A stretch of 64,000 nucleotides of DNA, taken from the NCBI RefSeq assembly GCF_020805785.1, contig NZ_JAJGZV010000013.1, positions 1-64,000 on the forward strand, written 5' to 3'. Positions 10,101-17,993 of the stretch are shown here, piece after piece. The first letter of the stretch is position 1; every line of letters starts with the position of its first letter. The stretch comes from Flavobacterium chungbukense (GTDB lineage: Bacteria > Bacteroidota > Bacteroidia > Flavobacteriales > Flavobacteriaceae). The position numbers were made by a program, and so were the translations under genes. The notes under the pieces are model-generated. The model searched no databases and was not told the origin of the DNA. It worked only from the letters and a program-made list of their open reading frames with translations.

Positions 10101-11477
10101 CAGATTTTAGATCTGAGAAGAATTCAAGATAAGAAACTCGCTGTTCGTGAAATAAATTTGAGTGATTTTACGACGAAGATTTGCCAGGATTTTCAGGAGA
10201 TGAGCATACAAAATCACATTAAACTCAAAGTAAATACCAGTTCTCCAAACCTAAATATTTGGGCAGATCCCGATAGTTTGGATAAAATTTTAATTAATCT
10301 TCTTTCAAATGCTTTCAAATATTGCCATAAAGGCGATGTAATTGAAGTTTCTGTTGAAGAATCAGAAAAACACGTATTATTGAAAGTAAGTGATAATGGA
10401 CCAGGAATTAGCCCAGCTATTCAAAAACGCTTATTTGTTCGTTTTTCAAATTACAATGAAAATCCATCCAATCCAAGTACAGGTTTAGGCCTTTCTATTG
10501 TAAAAGATCTGGCGGAGAAACTTGGTGCAGAAGTTTTGGTTGACAGTACAGATGGAAAAGGAAGTAGTTTTCAAGTTGCGTTTCTAAAAGGATATCAGCA
10601 TTTTAAAGGTGATGTGGATGTTTTATTGGAAGAAAATGAAGCACATTTTTTTGATGAAATTACGGTAGAAAACGAAGAAGAAATTCTACCACATGAAGAA
10701 GCCAAAAGAGAAAATCTTGTTGGATTAATTGTAGAAGACGACCCAGAATTACAGCGTTTTATTGTTTCCATTTTAGAAAATGATTATACGATTTATACCG
10801 CTGAAAACGGTGATGAAGGTTATTCTAAAGCAGAAGAATTATTGCCAGATTTCATTATCAGCGATATTATGATGCCAGAAAAAGACGGAATCGAAATGCT
10901 AAAACTAATTAGAGATAATTTTTCTACCAGTCATATTCCAGTTATACTCTTAAGCGCAAAATCTTCCATTGAAAGTAAATTGGAAGGTTTAGAATATGGT
11001 GCCGATGATTATATGACAAAACCTTTTAATGTGAGTTTATTAAAAGCAAAGGTCAAAAATGTTTTAGAACAGCGTATTCGTCTTCAACAGTTGTTTTCAA
11101 GTGGAAATACGATTGATATTTCTAAAGAAGAACCGCTTAAGATTTCAAACAAAGACCAGAAATTCATGTTTCAGGTTATTGAATTTGTAAAAGAAAATAT
11201 GTCCAATTCTGATTTTTCTGTTGATGAATTAGGGAAATTAATGTGCATGTCACGCGCTAGTTTTTTTAATAAACTTAAAAGCATTACGGGTGTTTCTCCT
11301 GTAGTTTTCATTCGTGATTTGCGTTTAAGCGAAGCTGCAGAACTTTTAAAAAATGATGATTTGTTAATTAAAGAAATTGGCTTTGAAGTTGGCTTTAATG
11401 ACCTCAAATATTTTGGAAAGTGTTTTAGGGCAAAATACAATTATACACCAGCAGAATACCGAAGACAATTTCGTTAA
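7155..11477 (+). CDS. Hybrid two-component system regulator HTCS1 (pectin locus)
   Basis: A one-protein sensor and regulator of 1440 residues. Order: signal peptide (1-20), about 14 beta-propeller repeats (to about 765; typical motif KGNLWVGSR), a Y_Y_Y sandwich (about 770-895), one membrane span (about 897-920), histidine kinase with phospho-acceptor His937 in DISHEIRTPLT, ATPase lobe with N and G boxes (ILINLLSNAFKY, GTGLGLSIV-like), receiver with phospho-Asp1237 in SDIMMPEKDG, and a C-terminal AraC helix-turn-helix (about 1340-1440). In this family the periplasmic propeller binds an oligosaccharide from the target polysaccharide, and the DNA-binding end then activates the adjacent susC operon. 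Its position between the GH3 gene and the pectin SusCD operon supports a pectin-fragment ligand. All phosphorelay residues are present. Confidence 0.95.
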   Translation: MKRNLLIIFFYCFSSLCVSQSSGTLTHFANDLKLRQSRILDIQQDQKGFIWLSTFNGLIRYDGSTFQKFRVKQNSALNLISNRVFKFKFDKSGRIWIQSEKNDIYYFDTRQLSFHYPIENGALKSSNIAFVDFKVMPSGRVWLFPEDKNYLIAFEANKKVRKIAFDPTKKCGKIHNVFEDALGTTWFFTDGGICRLNKGSSEPQHFFFNGKSYLFESYMETKEDLWFGGNEGKFTRYNKKSSTFFDFELGIKENIIQTELVGHNKVLIITSGQNFYFYDIKTGKLTVYNSGNLAGFPNKKFNYLGSTRARQFWFEILGSGVYQFDLFTGKIKLMKIDYSDSATGGGERKSFLLTSPNGTVWIQSNNAPFSYWDEKQDKLCSIIRCINESKESVSDLMHTAMFDRLGNLWFCSFKQGLDLVNFSNSNFSALNLDSSGDHHKHNVRSLMKDNKGNLWVGSRKEKIALFDSQKRKIGFLGADGTLSQTGPAWGADIYSMLQDTKGRVWIGTRGNGLFCLLPTDQPFRYKVTNYKYDEKDNYSLNSNDIFKIFQASNGQIYIATWGGGVNIIRESHNGLRFINFKNELKNYPIKTADKVRSIVENKDHKIFFISSYKLFSFAEGNKTTSKIKFNEYSQVSGNDILDILITHDNQMALATNGMGLILADLDQKGKLNVKSIWNEMVSFPVEGVVAIQEDKKGKIWLMSDNQMVRFDPKNNSAETFPELKSIIGTEIFSEATKCELANGEIAVGYSNGVICFKPEAIKPFNFKPYLAISGFLVNNKELHELNPETPKNPDLLEEVTLEHHQNFFRVQISALDYLKSENIVYRYKLEGIDKQWNFIKGGQSINYTNLGRGNYTLLASSTNGHNLWMDNERQIKITIRPSVWGTNLAYFCYLLLAAGLFLLIKRAIITIVKLRNDVRLEKQMGELKLKFFTDISHEIRTPLTMIAAPLEVMLSDDEIKDSVKSQLRVIEKSSNKLLNLVNQILDLRRIQDKKLAVREINLSDFTTKICQDFQEMSIQNHIKLKVNTSSPNLNIWADPDSLDKILINLLSNAFKYCHKGDVIEVSVEESEKHVLLKVSDNGPGISPAIQKRLFVRFSNYNENPSNPSTGLGLSIVKDLAEKLGAEVLVDSTDGKGSSFQVAFLKGYQHFKGDVDVLLEENEAHFFDEITVENEEEILPHEEAKRENLVGLIVEDDPELQRFIVSILENDYTIYTAENGDEGYSKAEELLPDFIISDIMMPEKDGIEMLKLIRDNFSTSHIPVILLSAKSSIESKLEGLEYGADDYMTKPFNVSLLKAKVKNVLEQRIRLQQLFSSGNTIDISKEEPLKISNKDQKFMFQVIEFVKENMSNSDFSVDELGKLMCMSRASFFNKLKSITGVSPVVFIRDLRLSEAAELLKNDDLLIKEIGFEVGFNDLKYFGKCFRAKYNYTPAEYRRQFR

Positions 11478-11498
11478 AATATCTCTTTATTATTTTTC

Positions 11499-11530
11499 AA
11501 AAGCCTCATCAACACAATGAGGCTTTTTTC
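11499..11530 (+). terminator. Intrinsic terminator after HTCS1
   Basis: An 11-bp perfect stem (AAAAGCCTCAT / ATGAGGCTTTT) with a 7-nt loop and a T tract, 21 bp after the HTCS1 stop. Confidence 0.9.
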
Positions 11531-11549
11531 TTGAATTAATATTATAGTT

Positions 11550-11585
11550 GATATTGTAATTGATATTGAAATTGCTATTGAAATT
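11550..11585. repeat. Short 12-bp tandem repeat, three copies
   Basis: GATATTGTAATT, GATATTGAAATT and GCTATTGAAATT lie head to tail between the HTCS1 terminator and the SusC-operon promoter. They are outside the predicted transcript and too short for a known element. Confidence 0.7.
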
Positions 11586-11688
11586 GCAAAAAGCCTTGGT
11601 TGTATATTTTATTTTTATTTATGATATTTTTTTTGCATTTAATAAAAAAAGTAGGAAAAAGTTATGATATAGTTGATTTGACTACCTG

Positions 11689-11757
11689 AAATAGCGATTT
11701 ACCCCTTTTTGAAAAGCAATATTTACCCCTTTTTAGAATACACTATATCTAGATTTG
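11689..11757 (+). promoter_or_regulatory. Promoter and direct-repeat operator of the pectin SusCD operon
   Basis: Two perfect copies of ATTTACCCCTTTTT at 11697-11710 and 11721-11734 (24-bp period) stand just upstream of TAGATTTG at 11750-11757, a perfect Bacteroidota -7 box. The first copy is preceded by AAATAGCGATTT, also found inverted in front of HTCS1. Direct repeats beside the promoter are the usual pattern for sites of AraC-type HTCS dimers, so this is the likely HTCS1 operator. No clear -33 TTG is present, which fits an activator-dependent promoter. Confidence 0.7.
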
Positions 11758-11804
11758 CTTCATAATCTTAATTGATTTTACTAACTAACTTAAAAACCAA
11801 AATT

Positions 11805-11900
11805 ATGAACCAAACCAAATTTTTTACTCAATTCTCAAAATCAAAATCTACAGTATGTAGCTGTAGAAAGTTTCAAAAGCAAAATAATTTTCATTCTTAA
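11805..11900 (+). CDS. Possible 31-codon leader ORF in the operon 5' UTR
   Basis: An ATG preceded by the A-rich leader typical of these genes opens 31 codons (MNQTKFFTQFSKSK...; contains CSCRKF) and stops 11 bp before the next gene's ATG. It lies downstream of the predicted -7 box, so it would be transcribed. It has no signal peptide or family match that I recognise. It may be a translated leader influencing the next gene, or chance in A/T-rich DNA. Confidence 0.3.
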   Translation: MNQTKFFTQFSKSKSTVCSCRKFQKQNNFHS

Positions 11901-11911
11901 ATTTAGCTGTT

Positions 11912-12670
11912 ATGAAAATCATTAAACACCTAATATTTGGAGCAGGCTTATTGCTTTCTATATTAAGTTCCTGCTCAAGTGACGATTCTAAATACGAAAG
12001 CTCTACAGTAAAATTGCTAGATTTTCAATTAAATGATGTGCCGTGGAACTTGAATGTAGGTATTTCTACCAGACCACTATTCGTCTACAAAGAAAATGGA
12101 GAATATTTTGCCAACTACAGTTCGCTTTATCCTTTTTCTTTAGATAATGGGAAATACAAATTTGTAGCCTCAGATTATCCAGAGCAGATGATTCCTTCTC
12201 CAACAAATCTGAATGATCTTATTGTTCCTCAGCCGGCATTGGCCAACCAGCATGTAAATCTTTCAGACGCCGTGCCGTATGCTTCGCCTTTTGACCAGCC
12301 ACTTACTTTGAACATTCTGACTAGAACGGGAATACTTCGTTTGAAATCTTTAGATGTAAATGCTGATAGAAGTTACACTACAATTAAAACTACCATTTCT
12401 GTAAAAAGAAGTGGCTATAAAGTTGTGGATGGGACATTTATAAAAGAAGACATGTTTGTAACAAGAAGTAAAGCAACAACTAGCGGCGGAATTAATTATG
12501 CTGAAGATTTTATTTTATTTCAAACTGGTGATGTCGCTAACAATGTCCGCATTAAAATCGAATGTTTAGATCAAAACATGCAGGTTGTCAAGACGAAAGA
12601 AGTGGAAGGAACTTTTGCAATTGAAGCCAACAAAGTAACCAACGCCGATTTTTATTTGAATGCCCTTTAA
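11912..12670 (+). CDS. Lipoprotein with fimbrillin-like beta-sandwich character, function unknown
   Basis: A 252-residue protein with a lipoprotein signal ending LLSILSSCSSDD: Cys lipidation followed by acidic residues, the export signal used by Bacteroidota to send lipoproteins to the outside of the cell. The rest is predicted to be beta-rich. The segments PLTLNILTRTGILRLKSLDV and GYKVVDGTFI recall the alternating strands of fimbrillin/Mfa-like folds, but this is a weak resemblance and I do not assign a family. As the first gene behind the HTCS1-type operator, 172 bp ahead of SusC, it is probably induced with the pectin system and may be an auxiliary surface glycan-binding protein. It is not a SusD, SusE or SusF homologue that I can recognise. 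Confidence 0.55.
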   Translation: MKIIKHLIFGAGLLLSILSSCSSDDSKYESSTVKLLDFQLNDVPWNLNVGISTRPLFVYKENGEYFANYSSLYPFSLDNGKYKFVASDYPEQMIPSPTNLNDLIVPQPALANQHVNLSDAVPYASPFDQPLTLNILTRTGILRLKSLDVNADRSYTTIKTTISVKRSGYKVVDGTFIKEDMFVTRSKATTSGGINYAEDFILFQTGDVANNVRIKIECLDQNMQVVKTKEVEGTFAIEANKVTNADFYLNAL

Positions 12671-12743
12671 TAATGCTGCTGTTTAAAATACAACAGACAC
12701 TTATCAACTACAATTAGCAGCCTGGACTGAATTTACAAAGGCG

Positions 12744-12789
12744 GGAACAAAAAAATATGATGAAATAAGATCATAATAGCTCTTGTTCC
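12744..12789 (+). other. Nested inverted repeat between lipoprotein gene and susC
   Basis: GGAACAA / TTGTTCC (12744-12750 and 12783-12789) encloses TATGAT / ATCATA, giving a two-part hairpin in the 172-bp gap. No T tract follows, so it more likely affects mRNA processing or stability than termination. Confidence 0.45.
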
Positions 12790-12842
12790 TTGGAGAAAAC
12801 CTATGTCCTGGTTTTTAAAATAATTAAAGAAATATTCTAGTT

Positions 12843-15800
12843 ATGAAAATAAAAAAATATATCTGGAGCATTCTAGCTGTCTTATTTTTGACAGTTGGCA
12901 CTTATGCTCAGAAGCGTGTTACTGTAAGCGGTACAGTAAGGGATAATCTTGGAGGTATCCCGGGCGCAACAATTTTAGTAAAAAATGAAAATACCAATAC
13001 AGTAACCGATTTTGACGGTAAATTCAGTATTGCTGTAGCTGATCCTGAAACGGCAGTTTTAATTGTCAAATTTATTGGTTTGAATGATGAGACTATAGCC
13101 GTAAAAGGTCGCACATCTGGAATTACAGTTCAGATGAAAGAATCTAATAGCGAATTGAATGAAGTGGTAGTTATTGGTTACGGTACTCAAAAACGTAAAA
13201 ACTTAACGGGAGCTATTGCCAGTATTAAAGGAACGGAATTGGCAAAAGTACCAACGGCTAACGTTGCTGAAGCTTTGACAGGAAGGCTTCCTGGAGTTCA
13301 AGTTACAACTGTAGATGGTTCGCCAGGAGCAGATGTAAAAATTAGAATTCGTGGAGGAGGATCTATTACAGAAGATAATTCGCCATTAATCTTGGTGGAT
13401 GGTTTTGAGGTAGCCAATCTAAATGATATTCCGCCAACAGATATTGAGTCTGTAGAAGTTTTGAAAGACGCAGCATCAACGGCTGTCTATGGTGCGCGAG
13501 GTGCAAACGGAGTAATTATAGTAACTACAAAGGTTCCAAAGGCTGGAAAAGTTTCGGTAAATATTCACAATTATACTCAAATTAAAACGCTTGCCAATCA
13601 TTTGGATGTAATGGATCCGTATGAGTTTGTGATGTTGCAATACGAAAATGCACGTAAGGGAAGTTCTAATCCAACAGCATTTTATAATATGTATGGAAAA
13701 GCTAGCGAATTATACATTTATAAAGGAAACAAAGGAATCGATTGGCAGGATGAAATTTTTGGAAGCAATCCAATTGCGAGATATACAGACATCAATGTAA
13801 ATGGAGGAAGCGAGAAAACGAAATTCAAATTCACTTTTGTAAATCAAGATCAGCCTGGAGCTTTGGTAGGAACAGGAATGCGTCAGAATTACATTTATTT
13901 GATTATGAATTCAAAGTTAACAGATAATCTAACGTTTGAATACCAAACCCGTTTGACGAATCAGACCATTGATGGATCAGGAACAGATGGTGTGAGTTTA
14001 CTTAGAGCTTTACGTGAAGCACCAACGGGAGGTTTAGAAGATTATATGACTTTACCAGATGATAATACGTATTTCGACCCTGAAGATTATCAAATAAAAC
14101 CTCGTTTTAATCCGCTAGAAGAAGCAGAAAAAAATTACCGCAAGCGTACTACAAGAATTTTTAATACCACCGGAGCATTGACATGGACAATCAAAAAAGG
14201 ATTAACATTGCGTTCTTCATTTGGTTACGAATATAAATATCAGGAAGATGGACGCTTCTATGGAACAGATACTCGTACAGCTACTGATAATAACAACTTG
14301 CCTGTAGTATATTGGTCAATGACACAGTCACCTCGTTGGCAGTTGAATAACGTATTAAATTACGGGTTCAAATTAAATGAACGTCACGATTTTCAGTTAA
14401 TGGCCGGACAGGAGATAAAAGATCAAGAATCTACAGCTAAATTTTACCGTTCTCGTTATTTCCCTGATGATATATCAGGAGCAAAAGCTCTTGATAATCT
14501 AGCTTTAGGAACTCCTTTTGATAATGGTTCATTAGCTGAATCTCCAAATAGAATTTCTTCATTCTTTGGAAGAGCTAATTATGGTTATGATGATCGTTAC
14601 CTGTTCACGTTTACTGTTCGTACCGACGGTTCTACAAAATTTGGTCCAGACAACAGATGGGGTGTTTTCCCTGCGGGAGCTTTTGCTTGGAGAATTTCAA
14701 ACGAAAGTTTCCTAAAAGAAAGCGAAACAGTTTCAAACCTTAAACTTCGTTTGAGTTATGGAGCTTCTGGAAATGATAGAATAAAAGCCGATTTATACGC
14801 GAAATATTATGGTGTTTCCAGAGATCGTTCTGTTGGTTGGGGCGAAGAAAATCAATATTACTATAATTTTTATAACAGCCAGTATTTGAACAATCCTAAC
14901 GTAAAATGGGAAACAACTTATACAGCAAACGTTGGTCTTGATTTTGGTTTTTTCAAAGAAAGATTAACAGGAACGCTTGATTTCTATTACAACAAAGTAA
15001 AAGATTTACTAGTGCCGTCTGATATTGCATCGGTTTCTGGATTTACCAAAATGATGACCAACGTTGGACAGACTTCTAATAAAGGTGTCGAATTTGCCCT
15101 TAACGGAAGTGTGATTAAGAAAAAAGATTTCCAACTTGATTTGACTTTTAACATTGGTTACAACAAAAATAAAATTGACAAACTGTCGAGCGGAGAACAA
15201 GAATGGATTTTAAGTTCTGGCTGGGCGGGAACACAGTTATTGAATGATGATGACTATCGTGCTTATGTAGGAGGAACAAAAGGTTTAATCTACGGTTTTG
15301 TAAACGACGGTTTTTATACGATGGATGATTTCGAATCTTTTGATGCTGTAACTCGAACTTGGAAATTAAAAGACGGAATTGCCAATTCTAAAAACCTTTC
15401 TGGAGAACCAGTTCCAGGAAATGCGAAGTTTAAAAAGTTGACTCCTGTTGATCCTTCAGATCCAAATAGTTATGTAATTGGTGATAAAGACAGAAAAGTG
15501 ATCGGAGATACAAATCCTGATTTCTCAGGTGGTTTTGGTGTAAATGCCGTTTGGAAAAACTTTGATTTAACAGCATTTTTCAATTTCATGTATGGTTTTG
15601 ATGTATATAATGCTAACAAAATTATGATGACTTCTTTTTACCAAAACAATCAAAACAATTTTGGGATGGAAGTAGGATTGGATAAGCGTTGGAGAAATTA
15701 TGATGATATGGGAAATGACCTTCGTTATTCTCCTGAATTGCTGGCAAAACAAAACGAAAATGCCACCATGTGGAATCCAGTAAGTATTGGTCGTCCTATT

Positions 15801-16064
15801 GCGATGTCTTATGCGGTTGAAGACGGTTCTTTTTTACGATTAAATACGCTGAGTATTGGTTATACGATTCCGAAACAGCAAAGTAAAGCTATAGGATTAA
15901 GCAGAGTGAGATTGTATGCAACAGGAAGCAATTTATTTGTTTGGACAAACTATTCAGGATATGATCCGGATATCAATTTAGAAACTGGTCTTACACCAAA
16001 TATAGATTACAACGCTTATCCAAGAACGCGTAATTACGCTTTTGGAGTACAGCTGTCATTTTAA
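12843..16064 (+). CDS. SusC-like TonB-dependent outer-membrane transporter (pectin locus)
   Basis: A 1073-residue outer-membrane porin that imports oligosaccharides using TonB energy, working with the SusD lipoprotein encoded next. Order: signal peptide (1-22, ending TYAQ), carboxypeptidase-D-like domain (about 27-105, VSGTVRDNLGGIPGATI), the SusC-family motif VVVIGYGTQKRKNLTGAI, plug domain (about 115-225, IRIRGGGSITEDNSPLILVD), then a 22-strand barrel with the typical last strand ending in Phe (AFGVQLSF). The length is normal for the family. The next ATG is 21 bp after the stop, so the two genes are co-transcribed. The surrounding pectin enzymes suggest the cargo is galacturonan or rhamnogalacturonan oligomers. 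Confidence 0.96.
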   Translation: MKIKKYIWSILAVLFLTVGTYAQKRVTVSGTVRDNLGGIPGATILVKNENTNTVTDFDGKFSIAVADPETAVLIVKFIGLNDETIAVKGRTSGITVQMKESNSELNEVVVIGYGTQKRKNLTGAIASIKGTELAKVPTANVAEALTGRLPGVQVTTVDGSPGADVKIRIRGGGSITEDNSPLILVDGFEVANLNDIPPTDIESVEVLKDAASTAVYGARGANGVIIVTTKVPKAGKVSVNIHNYTQIKTLANHLDVMDPYEFVMLQYENARKGSSNPTAFYNMYGKASELYIYKGNKGIDWQDEIFGSNPIARYTDINVNGGSEKTKFKFTFVNQDQPGALVGTGMRQNYIYLIMNSKLTDNLTFEYQTRLTNQTIDGSGTDGVSLLRALREAPTGGLEDYMTLPDDNTYFDPEDYQIKPRFNPLEEAEKNYRKRTTRIFNTTGALTWTIKKGLTLRSSFGYEYKYQEDGRFYGTDTRTATDNNNLPVVYWSMTQSPRWQLNNVLNYGFKLNERHDFQLMAGQEIKDQESTAKFYRSRYFPDDISGAKALDNLALGTPFDNGSLAESPNRISSFFGRANYGYDDRYLFTFTVRTDGSTKFGPDNRWGVFPAGAFAWRISNESFLKESETVSNLKLRLSYGASGNDRIKADLYAKYYGVSRDRSVGWGEENQYYYNFYNSQYLNNPNVKWETTYTANVGLDFGFFKERLTGTLDFYYNKVKDLLVPSDIASVSGFTKMMTNVGQTSNKGVEFALNGSVIKKKDFQLDLTFNIGYNKNKIDKLSSGEQEWILSSGWAGTQLLNDDDYRAYVGGTKGLIYGFVNDGFYTMDDFESFDAVTRTWKLKDGIANSKNLSGEPVPGNAKFKKLTPVDPSDPNSYVIGDKDRKVIGDTNPDFSGGFGVNAVWKNFDLTAFFNFMYGFDVYNANKIMMTSFYQNNQNNFGMEVGLDKRWRNYDDMGNDLRYSPELLAKQNENATMWNPVSIGRPIAMSYAVEDGSFLRLNTLSIGYTIPKQQSKAIGLSRVRLYATGSNLFVWTNYSGYDPDINLETGLTPNIDYNAYPRTRNYAFGVQLSF

Positions 16065-16085
16065 TTAAACGAATTAAATCACAAA

Positions 16086-17981
16086 ATGATGAAAAATATA
16101 GTATTAAGTTTTCTGTTCCTTTTCGCGTTGTCTTTTACAGCCTGCGAAGAATATTTAGATGTACAGCCTGGATCCGGTTTTACACAAGCAGAAGTTTTTA
16201 AATCAGAAAAAGACATGCAATCTGCCGTTGCAGGTGTATATACGCTTATGTTGGCTGAAGATGCTTATTCTAACCGTGTTGCATTTGTTTTTAATACGAA
16301 TACCGATGTAGAAATGTCTGGTGTTTCAACCAATACAGTAAACGGAAATGGTTCTGATATTGCTTGTTACGATCCAAAACCATATTGGACAACTCTAAAT
16401 TCCACTTGGAGCGCCATGTACAAAATTATTAATATGGCTAATGATGTTCTTGAAGGAATTGAAAGCTCAGATTTGTATAAAGCAGATCCTAAAACACAGC
16501 CTTCTAATGTAACGCAAATGTATGGAGAGGTGAAAACAATCCGTGCGATGGTTTATTTAGACATGATTCGTATTTGGGGAGATGTTGTATTTCGCACAAA
16601 ATCTTCTACTGGAGATGAAAATTTTGCGGTTGGAGTTACAGACAGAAATACAATTTTAGAATTCCTAATTGATGATTTGAAGTCAGTGGAACCATTAATG
16701 AAAAATGCTAGCGAATTAGACTACGGCGTAGAACGTGCTTCCAAAAGTTTTAATCAGGGTATGATTGGTTTATTGGCTCTAACTCGAGGTGGATGGACTC
16801 TTCGTCCAGATGAAAATAATCCTGCGAGTATTGGACATATGGAAAGAGGAAAAAACTACGAAGCGTATTATGATATCGCTATTCAGTATTTAGACAAAGT
16901 AATTCAAGGCAGACAGCACGATTTAAAGTTAGGCTTCAGAGAGTTTTGGATTAAACAGAATAATTGGGAAACACCGGTTAATGATGATGTGATTTTTTCT
17001 ATTCCGATGTTAAAAAACTCTTCTGGCGAGTACGGATTTTTAGCAGGAATTCCTATTGCTCAAGGAAATCATCCTTATGGATCTGCTTCGGGAAATTTAA
17101 GTTTATGCGGTGAGTATCTTTTTTCATTCGATAATAAAGATTTAAGAAGAGATGTTACTTGTGCACCTTATGGTTACGATCTTAATTTAAATCAAGAAAT
17201 GCGTCTGGATTTGGCTCGTTTAGCGGTTGGAAAATGGTCTAAACTATATATGACAAGTCCGCTGGGAGGTACGAGTGAAAAAGGAACTGGAGTTAATTAT
17301 TCTTGGATGCGTTTTGCTGATGTTTTATTAATGTATGCTGAAGCTGTAAACGAACGTTTTGGTCCTCGTGAAGATGCAAAAGAATGTTTAAGACGTGTTA
17401 GAAGAAGAGCTTTTGCGCAAGCAGATTGGGGAACTAAAGTGGATGGTTATGTAACTTCTAAATCATCACCAGAATTATTCTTTAAAGCCATTATGGACGA
17501 ACGTAAATGGGAATTTGGAGGAGAAAGCAAACGTAAATTTGATTTGGCACGCTGGAATAAATTTAGTGAAGTGGTTTACAATCAGTATTTTAAATTATAT
17601 AACTGGGGACGAGTAGCTAACGGTGCTTACGTTCCAGGAATTGATCAAGTTCCAGGGAATGTTTATTATAAACTGATAACAGATCCTGCTAATTCAAGTA
17701 GAAAAATTTTAGATATACAAGGAATTAATCAAATTCTAACTGCAAATCCAGCAGGTTATACCGTACATCCATTCGCGATCGCTTGGTATTCATTAAACAA
17801 TGATACAGCTAGTTACGAGCCTAGAAACGATATTAAATGGAGTTTTAGAGGATTTATAAATTACAACAATGCTTCATCGGTTTCGCCAAACGATCCATTA
17901 CGTTATTTATGTCCTTATCCTTCAAAAGTGATTACAGATCATCGTGGAGCCATTCAAAATTATTATGGTTTTAATTTTTAA
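16086..17981 (+). CDS. SusD-like glycan-binding lipoprotein (pectin locus)
   Basis: A 631-residue outer-membrane lipoprotein that forms the lid over the SusC barrel and captures oligosaccharide. The lipobox is LSFTACEEYLDVQPG, one of the most typical SusD starts. Tetratricopeptide-like helices include MYGEVKTIRAMVYLDMIRIW, and the C-terminal conserved blocks RFADVLLMYAEAVNE and MDERKWEFGGESKRKFDLAR are intact. It is somewhat longer than average. It sits 21 bp after SusC and 12 bp before the surface-binding protein gene, in one operon. The ATG at 16089 is an equally possible start. Confidence 0.95.
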   Translation: MMKNIVLSFLFLFALSFTACEEYLDVQPGSGFTQAEVFKSEKDMQSAVAGVYTLMLAEDAYSNRVAFVFNTNTDVEMSGVSTNTVNGNGSDIACYDPKPYWTTLNSTWSAMYKIINMANDVLEGIESSDLYKADPKTQPSNVTQMYGEVKTIRAMVYLDMIRIWGDVVFRTKSSTGDENFAVGVTDRNTILEFLIDDLKSVEPLMKNASELDYGVERASKSFNQGMIGLLALTRGGWTLRPDENNPASIGHMERGKNYEAYYDIAIQYLDKVIQGRQHDLKLGFREFWIKQNNWETPVNDDVIFSIPMLKNSSGEYGFLAGIPIAQGNHPYGSASGNLSLCGEYLFSFDNKDLRRDVTCAPYGYDLNLNQEMRLDLARLAVGKWSKLYMTSPLGGTSEKGTGVNYSWMRFADVLLMYAEAVNERFGPREDAKECLRRVRRRAFAQADWGTKVDGYVTSKSSPELFFKAIMDERKWEFGGESKRKFDLARWNKFSEVVYNQYFKLYNWGRVANGAYVPGIDQVPGNVYYKLITDPANSSRKILDIQGINQILTANPAGYTVHPFAIAWYSLNNDTASYEPRNDIKWSFRGFINYNNASSVSPNDPLRYLCPYPSKVITDHRGAIQNYYGFNF

Positions 17982-17993
17982 ATCGGATAAAGC

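Noticed and set aside
11550..11585. Three-copy 12-bp tandem repeat considered as a CRISPR fragment
   Set aside because: Units are far too short, contiguous without spacers, and there are no cas genes in the window.
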